64,000 nucleotides of DNA from Pseudeuparius sepicola (Eukaryota; Arthropoda; Insecta; Coleoptera; Anthribidae): positions 131,809,373-131,873,372 of the forward strand of contig OY987299.1 in the NCBI GenBank assembly GCA_963920635.1. Reading direction: 5' to 3'. Shown one piece after another: positions 10,247 through 19,861 of the stretch. Numbering within the stretch: position 1 is the first letter of the stretch; each line of letters begins with the position of its first letter. Made by a program: the position numbers and the translations under genes. The notes under the pieces were generated by a model, which worked only from the letters and a program-made list of their open reading frames with translations, was not told where the DNA came from and did not search any database.

Positions 10247-10697
10247 TTGGTCTTCGTTGTTGTCTCTAATTTCACTTCATAAATTTAGCAGAGCTATATT
10301 GATTACGTAGATACTGAGAACATAACTTCAGACCTAGTATAAGTTCACATAACTATATATTTCAATTTTCTATTTGCCCATTGAGACGTTTGCTGATTCA
10401 TTACTTTATCTCATTAAAAAGTTACTGTTGTTGTTGGTAAACAAGTTGTACTCATAGTGCTGGACCACTTTTCGTGGTGATTGAAACAATAACATATAGA
10501 CAGGGGATCCGCCTTCTTCTGCGCCTGTCCAACTCCTTGTATTTTATGTAAATTGCCTAGACCGACGATAATAACATTATAAATTCATTCATGGCATTCA
10601 GGCTTCTCGGAAACCTGCCGCTTTTTAGTACGGACATGGGACATTACAAGGGAGCTGTGGTAAGTCCCATGTGACTAGATATTACAGTAGGTATATG
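10247..10697. other. Unassigned sequence with a retroelement-like tail
   Basis: Mostly AT-rich, but 10510-10680 is moderately GC. It includes a short inverted repeat (ACATGGGAC with GTCCCATGT) flanking an ACATTACAAGGGAGCTG segment. It could be the 3-prime untranslated part of a retrotransposon, but there is no ORF to support this. No copy elsewhere in the window. Confidence 0.25.
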
Positions 10698-10965
10698 TAG
10701 TAAGGGCAGAATGTAAAGGCGAAGTCGGCCATAAAATCGAGAGAGATGGGCTATGATTTACCTACCTGCTCTCCCTTATGTTTTGGAGCGAGGGGTTCGG
10801 CTTAAAGAACCGCAAGACCCACTTTTTATTGCTCTGTCCTTGTCTGATGCATTATGTTAATAAAGATAATATATTCAAATGGGAGTACGCCTATAAAACA
10901 GGGCAGAAATTAAATATTTGGTTTATTTTGGTGATAGACTTCCTGTAATAACAATGCAACGTTAA

Positions 10966-11130
10966 GTATTCAGTACCCAAAGTAGAAAATTAATATTAAA
11001 TGTGGTGAAATATTTCCAAGAAAACACACGTGAAAATTTATCGGTATTTCGATGTGCATCGGAGGCGTTACAGATTAGTACAAGGACCATTTCACGAATT
11101 AGGCAAGAAGGCATTAAACATATTAAAATG
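10966..11130 (+). pseudogene. Transposase N-terminal helix-turn-helix remnant
   Basis: The plus frame reads STQSRKLILNVVKYFQEN, then ALQISTRTISRIRQEG. The first motif is the Q-S-R-x-x-I-x-N-V-x-K-Y-F helix and the second a typical recognition helix (S-x-R-T-I-x-R-I). Together they match the N-terminal DNA-binding region of a group of insect DDE transposases. There is an in-frame stop just upstream at 10963, and the frame beyond 11130 degenerates. The first half corresponds to the type of sequence encoded by the minus-strand exon at 40357-40437, which carries HSQARETIANV. Confidence 0.55.
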
Positions 11131-11854
11131 GTACACACTAAAAGTAAAGCAGCCCCGAAAACTATAAAGATTCATATTCGGATGATAGTATTTTATATTC
11201 TGACTAAAATTCATAACGAATTAAATGTATATTATTATTATTATTTATCTATTATGTATATACTGATTTCTGACTATGTAAAGTTTATTTTATGTTGATA
11301 TTTAATTTGTAACTAAAAATATAAATATATATATTTTTTGCCTAACCATTACAATAATTATTTAAATACCTAAGACCTACTTTGAATTTCAGGATCCTTA
11401 TCTTTTAATTGCCAGTTTAAATTACCCAATTAATCTTCAAAAATTACAAATGAAATTACAACAGGTACCTAAGTACAAATTTTTAATCCGTCCGTTCACA
11501 TCAGGTAGGTAGTAAAGCAATAATTTATTGTAGGCCGACCCTGCCTGCCTTAAACAAACAACTAGTAATACAAGACAAGTACTAGGTTTTCTATCTCTCT
11601 TCCTTTCATGAAAGGTGCTTAGCGAACTTTAAGACGTACGTCAAATCACGGGCGTAGCCAGGATTTAGTTTTGGGGGGGGGTTTAGTTTGAGAAGTAAAG
11701 AAAACAACAAAAATATACTTACATGAAATTTAATATCTATATATTCATCCGAAAAACTACGACATATTTATAAAGTTCTTAACTTTAAATGAAATGCATA
11801 AATTAATTTCGTTCCTCTGCGCTAAATCTAAAACCATTAAAGAAGAAATCTTCG

Positions 11855-12340
11855 GCTTTTTCTTTTAAGTATATCCACTACTTCATCTGCATGAATTTCT
11901 GTTCCATAGTGAATGTTCATTAACCATTAAGTCTGTTTTCACTTGTAGTGTTTCGTAAATAGTTTTTCAGTCTCCTTAGGCTCGAGAAAGACCTTTCTGG
12001 GGTAGCAGTGGATACAGGAATGGTAGCCAAGATTTGTAGTAATGTGTAAATATTAGGATAAAGGTTTTTATCGCACATATCTAGGCATTCCAAACTAAAT
12101 TTCGGGGTAGGCAGTCTTCTTATCAGCATGCAAGGTAGCTGAAGCTTTGATAGCTAAATCCAAATTTGTTTCTTTATTAGAAACCCCTTGACCTTGACTA
12201 CACCACTTTTTCCAGTAGTCCATACCTTTAAGTTTATCACCCTTCCTTTTTTCCCCTCCATTTTTCGACAGTAATAATGATTCACGTATCTATCCTTAAC
12301 AAGGTCATCGAATAACAGCGCACTAAAATTACTCACTTAC
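11855..12340 (-). pseudogene. hAT transposase remnant (N-terminus fused to dimerisation domain)
   Basis: Reading leftward, a short N-terminal segment (FSALLFDDLVKDRYVNHYYC) is joined by deletion to the C-terminal hAT dimerisation region: TLLQILATIPVSTATPERSF, then SSLRRLKNYLRNT and ENRLNG. The P-V-S-x-A-x-x-E-R-S-F motif is diagnostic of the hATC domain. The central catalytic region is absent. Frameshifts lie in the N-terminal part (near 12220) and after ENRLNG, so no functional protein could be made. Confidence 0.9.
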
Positions 12341-12399
12341 ACGGTACACTTAATTCTCTTCACTATTCGTTCACCACTTTTCACTTTTATTCGCTTCGA

Positions 12400-12460
12400 G
12401 TTCGCATGGAACAATACTGCCGTAAGCGCGGTCACGCGCCGCTTATATAGCAGCCCAGTA
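12400..12460 (-). promoter_or_regulatory. TATA-type promoter of the hAT transposase
   Basis: The minus-strand box CTATATAAGC (12441-12450) lies upstream of a GC-rich start region, about 100-120 bases before the N-terminal coding remnant. It sits where the transposase promoter is expected. The homologous element at 59 kb has lost exactly this region, so that copy is promoterless. Confidence 0.5.
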
Positions 12461-12944
12461 GCCGTCCAGAAACTTCCACGAACTTTCACAAAGTTCCGCT
12501 CATTTCGACCGAGGGGCCTGGCGAATACTCGAGAAACAACGCAAAGTGTCCCTACAATACAAAATAGTTCGGCTGCAACTGCGTCTGCCTCTCGTCAAAA
12601 GATGGCGCTAGGCGCTACTATTACTACATATATTCAAACGTAATAATAATTTAACTCTTCACTCCTCGTATTTTTTCGGTATAATATTAGGTAATATTTT
12701 GCTTATTTCGGGGGGGGGGGTTGAACCCCCGAAACCCCCCCCTTGGCTACGCCCGTGCGTCGAATACAAATTGGAGTAGTAGACATGGGTGTAATTGTGC
12801 GAGTGCAAGTAAAGCAATATATATAGCGCTCTCTCTTTGATGATTTATTGCCGACTTCGCCTTTACATTCTGCTCTTACTATACTTATATGCCTAAATTT
12901 CCATGTAGGGTGTTGGTATATATGGCCTTAAATGATATTTTTTA

Positions 12945-13088
12945 AGTTGTGTGTTTTGGTTCGTTTGGTTTTGTCGACCTAATTTTAATGTTTAATGAGT
13001 ATAAACTTGATCACTGACAAGATGTTTTATGATGAAAAGTGACAAATGACAAATGTTAGGTATATTTTGTGGTGACAGGATAATCTTA
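12945..13088 (+). repeat. Left arm of a distant inverted repeat (partner 15814-15957)
   Basis: This ~140-bp segment is the reverse complement, with many mismatches, of 15814-15957. Landmarks are ACATTAAAATTAGGT (right copy) and CACCACAAAA. The pair could be terminal repeats of a decayed ~3-kb element containing the fold-back at 13803 and the small hairpins, or two independent insertions in opposite orientation. No target duplication was recognised. Confidence 0.55.
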
Positions 13089-13802
13089 GTAAACATTTAA
13101 TATGTTATCTAAATTCCTGTGTTGGTGTTTATCGAGATGCTTATATTTATACACCCGTAGAAAAAATAGATATAGTATGCAACACGTTTTACAGACTAGC
13201 TCTATTAAAACTATAGGTTTATATATAAAACTTGTTGCATAAATATTTTCCAAAACCACTATTAAAAAGTTGAACATTTGACACACAAAATTCATAAGCC
13301 ATAAGAATATATGTATATTATAGTCCACCCCCTGGTGTTTGTTGGTTGGTTAGATTACAACAAATTTCAAATTCAACGTTCTAACTAAATAAAGTCCCCG
13401 GTATACTCTAATTGAATGCATTTTCTCTCCCAGAAAAGCATTGTTACGGTTTACGGTGCAATACGTGGTTTTGCATTCACAATTTTTTTGAGACGGTGTA
13501 TGCCAATATTATGACATTGTAAAATGACTCGACTTATGTATGAACGATGGGTACGGTGTAAAAGTTATGATGGTTCCAAACATTGAACTAATTTGCGTTT
13601 TAACGTTAATTTATGTCACTTATTTTAATCGGCAACTAGAATCCAGACCGAGATCCAGACTATAGATTGCCAATATACAACTATAACTAGGTATATCATC
13701 TACATAAACGGATAACAAATACATAGCTATAACTGCAACGGGCTAATATACCAAAGAACAATTTCTTGATTTTTCACTTGAATTTTATGAAGAATCTCTA
13801 TA
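13089..13802. other. AT-rich interval, nothing recognised
   Basis: No repeats shared with the rest of the window, no domain-bearing frame and no structured RNA were seen. The 80-residue minus-strand frame (13086-13328) is hydrophobic and Tyr/Phe-rich, as AT-rich DNA often gives. Confidence 0.4.
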
Positions 13803-14750
13803 TACAGTGTGTTTCACATCAAGTCAGCTCACATTTTGAAACGAATTTTTTTCAGATTCATCTTTTCCATGACCTACCACGATCAAAATTAGACTCCCAA
13901 AAACTGCAAAAGTACATTAGGCATTTTTTAGGAAAAAATCCCACTTGCCAAGTTTCACGGTCATAGCTTATACAGGACGTTCACAAAAGAGCATCAAACA
14001 TAGGAAAAATACGTAGTAGGTACCCTATACAAACACTGAGATATATTATTTTCAAATTATGTTTTTACTGTTTGATTAGGACTCGCATAAGCCATCAACT
14101 CTCACGATTTCATGGCCCTGCCTTATACAGGGCGTTTACAATAAAAATACAAAAATCGAAAAAAAATCGTCTTTTCTCTTGGTGTTTTTTTACATTTTTT
14201 CTACATTTTTAACTTATGCCTATTAAAAAACATAAACAATATTAAATTTTGGAAAGTATTTTCAATAAAGAGCACCCTTTTGTAGTTGAAAAAATGTGAA
14301 AATTGATTGGGTGCTCTTTATTGAAAATAGTTACTACAATTTAATATTGTTTATGTTTTTTAATAGGCATATGTTAAAAGTGTAGAAAAAATGTAGAAAA
14401 CACCAAGAGAAAAAGCGATTTTTTATTACATTAGAGTACATATATTATTTATTGGGAATTGTGCAAAGAAATAATATTAAAGATCTCTTGTGTTTGTACA
14501 GGGTACGCCGAAAAAACGTATTTTTGCTATGTTGAAGCTATTTTGTGAACGCCCTGTATAAGCTATGGCCATGAAACTTGGTATGTGTGGTTTTCGGGTA
14601 TGGCCAATACGACTGCCCTATTTATTTTCCCTAAAAAATGCCTAATGTACTTTTGCAGTTTTTGGGGGTCTAATTTGATCGTAGTACAACATGGAAAAGA
14701 CAAATCTGAAAAAAATTAGCGTCAAAATGTAGATCTTTGGAAGTAGAATA
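13803..14750. mobile_element. Fold-back element with TACAGTGTGTTTCAC end
   Basis: The left arm starts at TACAGTGTGTTTCACATCA. Sequence 13840-13935 (TGCAAAAGTACATTAGGCAT) is mirrored at 14625-14735. A tighter inner palindrome, 14155-14440, has AACATAAACAATATTAAAT on one side and its complement on the other, with the centre near 14300. The outermost ~35 bp are missing on the right, so the element is truncated there. It is almost arm-to-arm palindromic, leaving no room for a transposase. Confidence 0.85.
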
Positions 14751-15203
14751 TATGGTTCTGTTCGCACTTTTACTAAAAGAAATTCAGAGTGCTTCTCTGG
14801 TTATACTTGTGTCATATTATGTGGCCATACTTCATGCAGACTGGTGAAATATTGAATTGGAGCAACTTTTTGACCGTAGTCTTATTTATATGGGCACGCT
14901 CCCTATTCTGTAGACGGCGCCAGAGATTTTTAATGTGGTTTGTTTCCTGTTTCGTCGTTCTGGGCGTATTCAGATTAGTTGCGATACAAAAATGTTATGT
15001 AAAAGAGATATCATCATAATGAGAGCATTAAAAATGTAATTTCTCAAAATGTCTACCAAGGAAATTAAATTTAGAACCTATCTCATTTTTAAGAGGATAT
15101 CCTAGGTATAATAATTTTCTTTGCTATAATTGGAATAAAGAATAAACTCACAATATTGCCGATATTTCTTCAGGGTATTCTGCTAGCCTTGAATTTTAAT
15201 AGT
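14751..15203. other. Unassigned interval
   Basis: Moderately GC around 14760-15010. A 76-residue plus-strand frame (14789-15019) is rich in Trp, Phe and Leu and could pass for a membrane segment, but it lacks an ATG start and any family motif. It could be an exon scrap or chance. A TAGACGGCGCCAGAG motif at 14911 resembles short motifs found in insect transposons. Confidence 0.3.
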
Positions 15204-15331
15204 TATTTATGTACCAAGGCACTGAAGTTTAACTTTTTATGACTCATGTGGAGTTTAGTTGCTGAGGCCTCTGGCCGAGGCAAATAAACCACATGAGTCA
15301 TAAAAAGAACTTCAGTGCCGAGGTACATATT
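15204..15331. repeat. Hairpin MITE, ~45-bp arms
   Basis: Arms from TATGTACC at the left to GGTACATA at the right enclose CACTGAAGTT and TTTTTATGACTCATGTGG on the left, with the inverse on the right (CCACATGAGTCATAAAAA, then AACTTCAGTGCC). The loop is about 37 bases and contains GAGGCCTCTGGCCGAGGC. The element is a short near-palindrome with few mismatches and no coding capacity; its superfamily is unknown. Confidence 0.75.
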
Positions 15332-15390
15332 ATATTTTTCTTGAAATCGAAAAAAAAAAAGTTTTATTAGGCAAGAAAATAATAATAAGG

Positions 15391-15475
15391 GATCACCCGT
15401 CCACGAACCGACTACGCGCGGCGTTGCTTGACTTTACCGATCGCTCTAACTAGGACAAGTATAATGATGTACGGC
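15391..15475 (-). pseudogene. 5S rRNA-related fragment (antisense on + strand)
   Basis: The plus-strand sequence GATCACCCGTCCACGAACCG, continuing CGTTGCTTGACTT and then GATCG, follows the order of the complement of animal 5S rRNA, including the internal control region. Differences are many and the match fades after about 85 bases. It is thus a 5S pseudogene or the head of a 5S-derived SINE rather than a functional gene. No T-run terminator or complete 120-bp gene is visible. Confidence 0.55.
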
Positions 15476-15721
15476 ACCTTCTGGCAGAAAAACCAAACTG
15501 CTGCTTCTTGTGCAGCCGACACAAGAAATCTATTGATTTTCAAATTTACTAAAATACGTATACTGAAGGATTGCGCTTCTATAGGAAACAATTTCGCAAT
15601 GTGTACGAAAAGTTAAATGAGCCTTTATCGGCCGGGTTTTGAATATTTGGTCACTTTTGACGGGCGATTTCTCCGCGTCTGACGTTTGATGTTTACATCT
15701 CGCCAAGGCCTACTTATTGAA

Positions 15722-15760
15722 AAAATCGTACAATAATGGGCTACATTATTGTACGATTTT
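15722..15760. repeat. Perfect 17-bp hairpin
   Basis: AAAATCGTACAATAATG and its exact complement are separated by five bases (GGCTA). No copy elsewhere in the window. It may be the relic of a small palindromic element or a structured transcript; function unknown. Confidence 0.7.
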
Positions 15761-15813
15761 GATTTTGAGACATTTTAATGCCGATTTCAAGAAATAATTT
15801 ATTAAATGATTTT

Positions 15814-15957
15814 GAAGATTATCCCCTCACCACAAAACATTAACTTTTGTCAACTTCTCATAAAGCATCACGTCACTGACCGAGGTTATATCCATAAAAC
15901 ATTAAAATTAGGTTTAATAGTTTGCGGTAAAACAAGACACACAACTGTGTAGATTGG
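15814..15957 (-). repeat. Right arm of the distant inverted repeat (partner 12945-13088)
   Basis: Inverted relative to 12945-13088; shares GATTATCC, CACCACAAAA, TTTTGTCA and ACATTAAAATTAGGT. Confidence 0.55.
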
Positions 15958-16417
15958 AAACAAAGTGCTGATCCTTTATATTGAACTCCTGATCTCAAGA
16001 TAACGACTACACTATTAAATAGCAAAAGACCCCCTTTGTTTTATCGCATAACCGATGGCAAAACACCTTCTCGGACAAAAGACCAGCGAAATTTCACCTG
16101 TCTAGCAAATTATAGCCAATTTTATCTATCCATTTCATCGAGGGTGTGGCAGGGCGTTTGATGTGAAACACCGCCTCGTTTCGGGGGGTGGTTGTTATTT
16201 ATATGGGGTTGTAGTTGATGGCCCGGTGTAGGTATAGGGTTAAGGTGGCGCTAGTTAACCCGAAAATCGCCCGATCATTCAGGATAATGGGCGCGTATCA
16301 CGTTAGGTTATTCCTAAGCGATTAATAAAGGAAGGTAAAATGAGGAAATAGCGAGAAGGTTGAAGGTGCTCTCATAACCTGTTTAATTTTATTAATTTTA
16401 GGTGGGGATCAAGGTTA
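15958..16417. other. Unassigned interval
   Basis: Mixed composition; 16140-16300 is G-rich on the plus strand. No frame, repeat partner or RNA structure recognised. Confidence 0.35.
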
Positions 16418-17194
16418 ATGGCGGCCATACACGTAACGATATACTTGCGCAAGTTTAGACTTGCGCAAACACACATCATTCGGTAGAGAGCACAGACGGC
16501 ACAAGTATACTTGAACAACATCATTTTTGATGAGAAAGTCAGTGGAGCAGGCAGTTGTGTTTTGTGTTACAAAAAATCTGAAAAGACTTTAAAAGACACC
16601 GAACTATATGGTGTAAAGACTGGTTAATGAAAAGAGAACATTATTCACACATCAATTTATTGACTGAACTGAAATTTGCACCCAAAGACTGGCATAACAA
16701 CTATCTGCGTGTGAAGGTTCTGTCGATGATTACGCCATTTATTATAAAGCAAGATACTGTTATGTGAAGAGCCATATCACCACTTGGATCTATTTTTTTA
16801 TAATACACTTCAACTAATTTGTTATAAGCGGTTGTTTTTTTTTTTCTATTGTGGTAATCTTTGTTCTTTACTTGCCAGAGGCATAGTTCATTTCTAGATA
16901 TTTATAAAATCTTCCAAATTTTCTCGCACTCCACATGTCTTGTCACTCATTCCGGCGCAAAAAAACCAAATAGACGTGCATACGAACGTCAATGAGTTCA
17001 TCTGCGCAATGGTGCCACACACGTTCAAGTAAACTTGTGCAAACGTAAACTTGCCCAAGTCTGGAATCGAAAATTGAAACTTTCTGACGACTTGTACAAG
17101 TCTAGAATTTGCGCAAAAATCTTCCAACACACGTTACTGTATATTTGTGCAAGTCTAAACTTGTGCAAGTATATCGTTACGTGTATGGCTGGCG
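16418..17194 (+). mobile_element. PIF/Harbinger-type element, internally deleted
   Basis: Terminal repeats GGCCATACACGTAACGATAT (left) and its inverse (right, ending GTGTATGGCTGGCG) extend about 45 bp and are flanked by TTA (16415-16417 and 17195-17197), the 3-bp TWA target preferred by PIF/Harbinger elements. The right half carries several extra copies of an ACTTGTGCAAG-type motif in both orientations, likely transposase-binding sites. The nuclease remnant at 16582-16767 confirms the superfamily. Confidence 0.85.
16582..16767 (+). pseudogene. PIF/Harbinger nuclease N-terminal remnant
   Basis: The open frame encodes KRHRTIWCKDWLMKREHYSH, then LLTELKFAPKDWHNNYLRV and LSMITPFIIKQDTVM before a stop. 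The H-R-x-x-W-x-K-x-W opening, the L-x-E-L block, the D-x-x-x-x-x-N-Y-L-R motif and the I-x-P-x-I-x-K-x-D-T motif occur in this order at the start of Harbinger nucleases. About five residues are missing after YLR. The DDE catalytic part is gone: the terminal repeat follows within 430 bp. Confidence 0.85.
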
Positions 17195-17197
17195 TTA

Positions 17198-17485
17198 GTT
17201 TATAGGAACGTTGTCACATTCGACGACTTGTAAGGGAAGGCGGGGGGGAGGTGAGAGAGGCAAAGGGGGGAAAGGCCACAATTTAAGTTGGTAGCATTGA
17301 CATGTGAATTGGCGATTTAGTAACTCCCTAAATAGATAACGCTTCCAGCCATAGGCGCACACAGACGTTTTTGGCATGTACTTTGTTTATGGTGTATATT
17401 TATGTCGTTTTGTCTGTTTTCGGTTATTTCTTCATTTTAATGTTTGTGCAATGAAATAACGGAACTTTGTGGAGTATGTTGGTGC
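17198..17485. other. Unassigned interval
   Basis: Contains a purine-rich G run at 17235-17270. No gene recognised: the frames here are low-complexity. Confidence 0.35.
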
Positions 17486-17814
17486 ATCGCATACAGGGAC
17501 GGATGGGACGGTCGGGCTGTCGGGCAAATGCCCGAAGGGCCGGTCGCAATCGGGCCGACTTGGGCCGGCCTGGACAGCTAGCGGGCATACGGCATACGCA
17601 AAATATCAAAATAATCATCACCGCGGCCGCAGCGCAGTGAACGATGACGCGACGTCCCTATGCCCAATCCGGCCCTTTCTTCCCTTCCTAATATATTCCA
17701 AGGGGCATCTTCTGCTTTGCCTTTTGCATAGCAGTACATTTTGGCATTGCCTATTTCTCAAGTTGAATGTGAATAGTCGTTTTCAACATTAAGATATAAA
17801 AATAGATTAAGGAA

Positions 17815-18919
17815 TACAGTGTGTCACTGTAGAAATCTATGAAGAGCCGAGTAAAATATCATATATTTTTTTAGATTCACCTAGAGGAAGCTATTTCACA
17901 GACACTATACTATTTCGACTGGGTTATTATTCCATGGATAACTATGTTTTTTTTTAAACGAACAATTTTCAGAATATCATATTAGGCATTCTTTTAAGAA
18001 TAAAACGGATGGTGGCCATAGCTCAAAACCTTTTGTACAAAATATCAGTACTCTAAGTTATATAGGGCATTCACAAAATAGGGCCAGATTTTCCAGAGTA
18101 CCCTGTATAAACCACAGGGCACAGGTTGGTGATCTTTTTTTGCAAATCGATTAAGCTTTGTCTGAGGTATTATTGTACCTATAGCCAGTCTAGCTCATAC
18201 ACGGTGTTCGTAAAAAAATCAAATTTGATGAAATCATGTACCTATTTAAAAAATATTTAAAGAAAAAATTAGGGATTCTACTGCATTATGTCGATCCCCC
18301 TTGGAAAACATACTTGATTTTAACATTTCCTAACAATTAGAGGCATCATCCACCATCCTTAATTATGATTTATTCATCAACATATCACATATCAATCAAA
18401 TCAGGTGTGCCATGAATGGAATGCCATGAAAGCAAAAACAAAGCTTCTACATCTTTGACAGTTACCTAGGTAACTATTTTTTTAATAAATGTTTTTTTTT
18501 GCCAAATTTGATTTTTTTGCGAACACCCTGTATGATCTAGACTGGCTATACTACGTACATTCAATAATACCTCAGGCAGAGTTAATCGATCAGAAAAAGA
18601 TTTCCAACCTGTGCCTTGTGGTTTGTACAGGGTACTCTGGAAAATCTAATTTTTTTGAATTTTTTCCCCAATTTGTGAACTTTGTATAACTTAGAGTACC
18701 TACTGATATTTTATACAAAGGGTTTTGAACTATAGCCAATTCGATAGCACCATCCATTTCATTCTTAAAAGAATGGCTAATACCTATGATATTCTGAAAA
18801 TTGATTATTTAAAAAACATAGTTAGCCATGGAATAATCAATCATCCAATCAAAATAGTAGTGTCTATGAGATATCATCACAGATTTCTAGTGTTCACAAG
18901 CAAACGCGGACATACTGTA
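17815..18919. mobile_element. Fold-back element nested in the hAT
   Basis: The tips are TACAGTGTGTC on the left and GACATACTGTA on the right, with TA at each end. The arms pair around ATTATTCCATGG (left, 17926-17939) with CCATGGAATAAT (right, 18827-18838), and CAAATTTGAT near 18220 with its complement near 18505. The central palindrome lies at about 18350-18480. A 40-bp indel separates the tips. The plus-strand frames at 18489-18940 are arm sequence. Confidence 0.8.
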
Positions 18920-19078
18920 GATTGCAAGATACTAGATTAGAGCCTTTTATGATAGTGAATATAGAGAAAGCTTTTTTAAATCAAATTGATAATGAAGAAG
19001 TTTTTTTTTTAATTATAAAATATATGTTTTCTCAACGGCAGCTACACCTCGACACTGCAATCTGTTGCATGCGCCCAA

Positions 19079-19106
19079 CCCTTGTTTATGGTCTCATAAA
19101 CAAGGG
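19079..19106. repeat. Perfect 12-bp hairpin
   Basis: CCCTTGTTTATG and CATAAACAAGGG enclose a four-base GTCT loop. It lies inside the hAT-like element, just outside the nested fold-back. Origin unknown. Confidence 0.7.
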
Positions 19107-19861
19107 TCCCACGTTTTTCGAATCTTTATGGGGCTAGGAGAAATTTTATTTTTTTGGTCAGTTTTTATATTATTTTATACTTTTTAATCCTTTTTAAAAA
19201 CGTGGTATATTAAAATAATATATTTAAATTTTATTATTTTCTGCTTTTTAGTCTTGTTTGAAATTTTGCAATCGATTTTAAACATCTTGATGATTATGAC
19301 AGAGACCTGTGGCAAATTTCAGGTTTATTAATTAATTCCAGATCCTTCTTACTTACCAATGCATGTGCTTATCTTAAATAAATTTCCATTAGTCAAATAT
19401 CTTTATTTATTAGGTAGATACCTATTCATTCATTTTATAGTAACATATAACATATTAATAATATGTAGTGTATACCGATTAATTATGCATTGTTATCCTG
19501 GTCTGAGTTATGTTTAAAGTTTCAAGTCTCTAACTCATCGGAAAATTAGTTTATAATCGATTGCAAAATTTGAACAGACCAACAGGAGGAAAAGAAAGCG
19601 AGTTAATGAAAACGTGGTAAAAGGCATTAATTTATTAAATCAAATAATAGATATAGTCTAGTTTGTCATTTTTATGTTATTTTTGTATTATAGAGAATAC
19701 GGCGGTTTGAATTTTTGGTGAAGAATTTATTTTTATTATATGTAGGTATATAATATCCAAATAAAAATAAACCTGCTTTTTATTGCAACATATCTTATTA
19801 GGCCGGAACGACTAAACTTCCCGGGCCGGTTGACCCTACCCCATCCGTCGCTGATCGCATT

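Larger units (their letters stand above)
11647..12757 (-). mobile_element. hAT element, copy 1, with 8-bp target duplication
   Basis: Terminal repeats CACGGGCGTAGCCAGGA (left) and its inverse (right, ending GGCTACGCCCGTG) bracket 1,111 bp. They are flanked by CGTCAAAT and CGTCGAAT, an 8-bp duplication with one mismatch. Homopolymer runs of G or C sit just inside both ends. It shares sequence and the same internal deletion junction with 58996-59883, so both derive from one deletion derivative. This copy retains about 220 bp of promoter/leader (12355-12600) that the other lacks. It is nested in the TIR element 10698-12885. Confidence 0.95.
10698..12885 (+). mobile_element. TIR element containing a transposase HTH exon and a nested hAT
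   Basis: The ends share CAGAATGTAAAGGCGAAGTC (left, 10698 onward) and its inverse (right, ending about 12885). Flanking sequences are similar (TATATGTA and TATACTTA), but not clean enough for a firm target-site call. Removing the nested hAT (11647-12757) leaves about 1.1 kb, of which 10966-11130 is transposase-like. This is an internally deleted, non-autonomous element; the HTH suggests an IS630/Tc1/mariner relative. Confidence 0.6.
17494..19853. mobile_element. hAT-like element with 8-bp target duplication
   Basis: The left end CAGGGACGGATGGGACGGTC and right end (inverse CAGCGACGGATGGGGTAGGG) are flanked by ATCGCATA and ATCGCATT, a 7-of-8 match. The CAGxGACGGATGGG terminus and 8-bp duplication point to hAT. 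The first ~200 bp is GC-rich. No transposase domain is readable inside: the interior is occupied by the nested fold-back 17815-18919 and AT-rich sequence. About 1.25 kb remains after removing the nested element. Confidence 0.8.
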
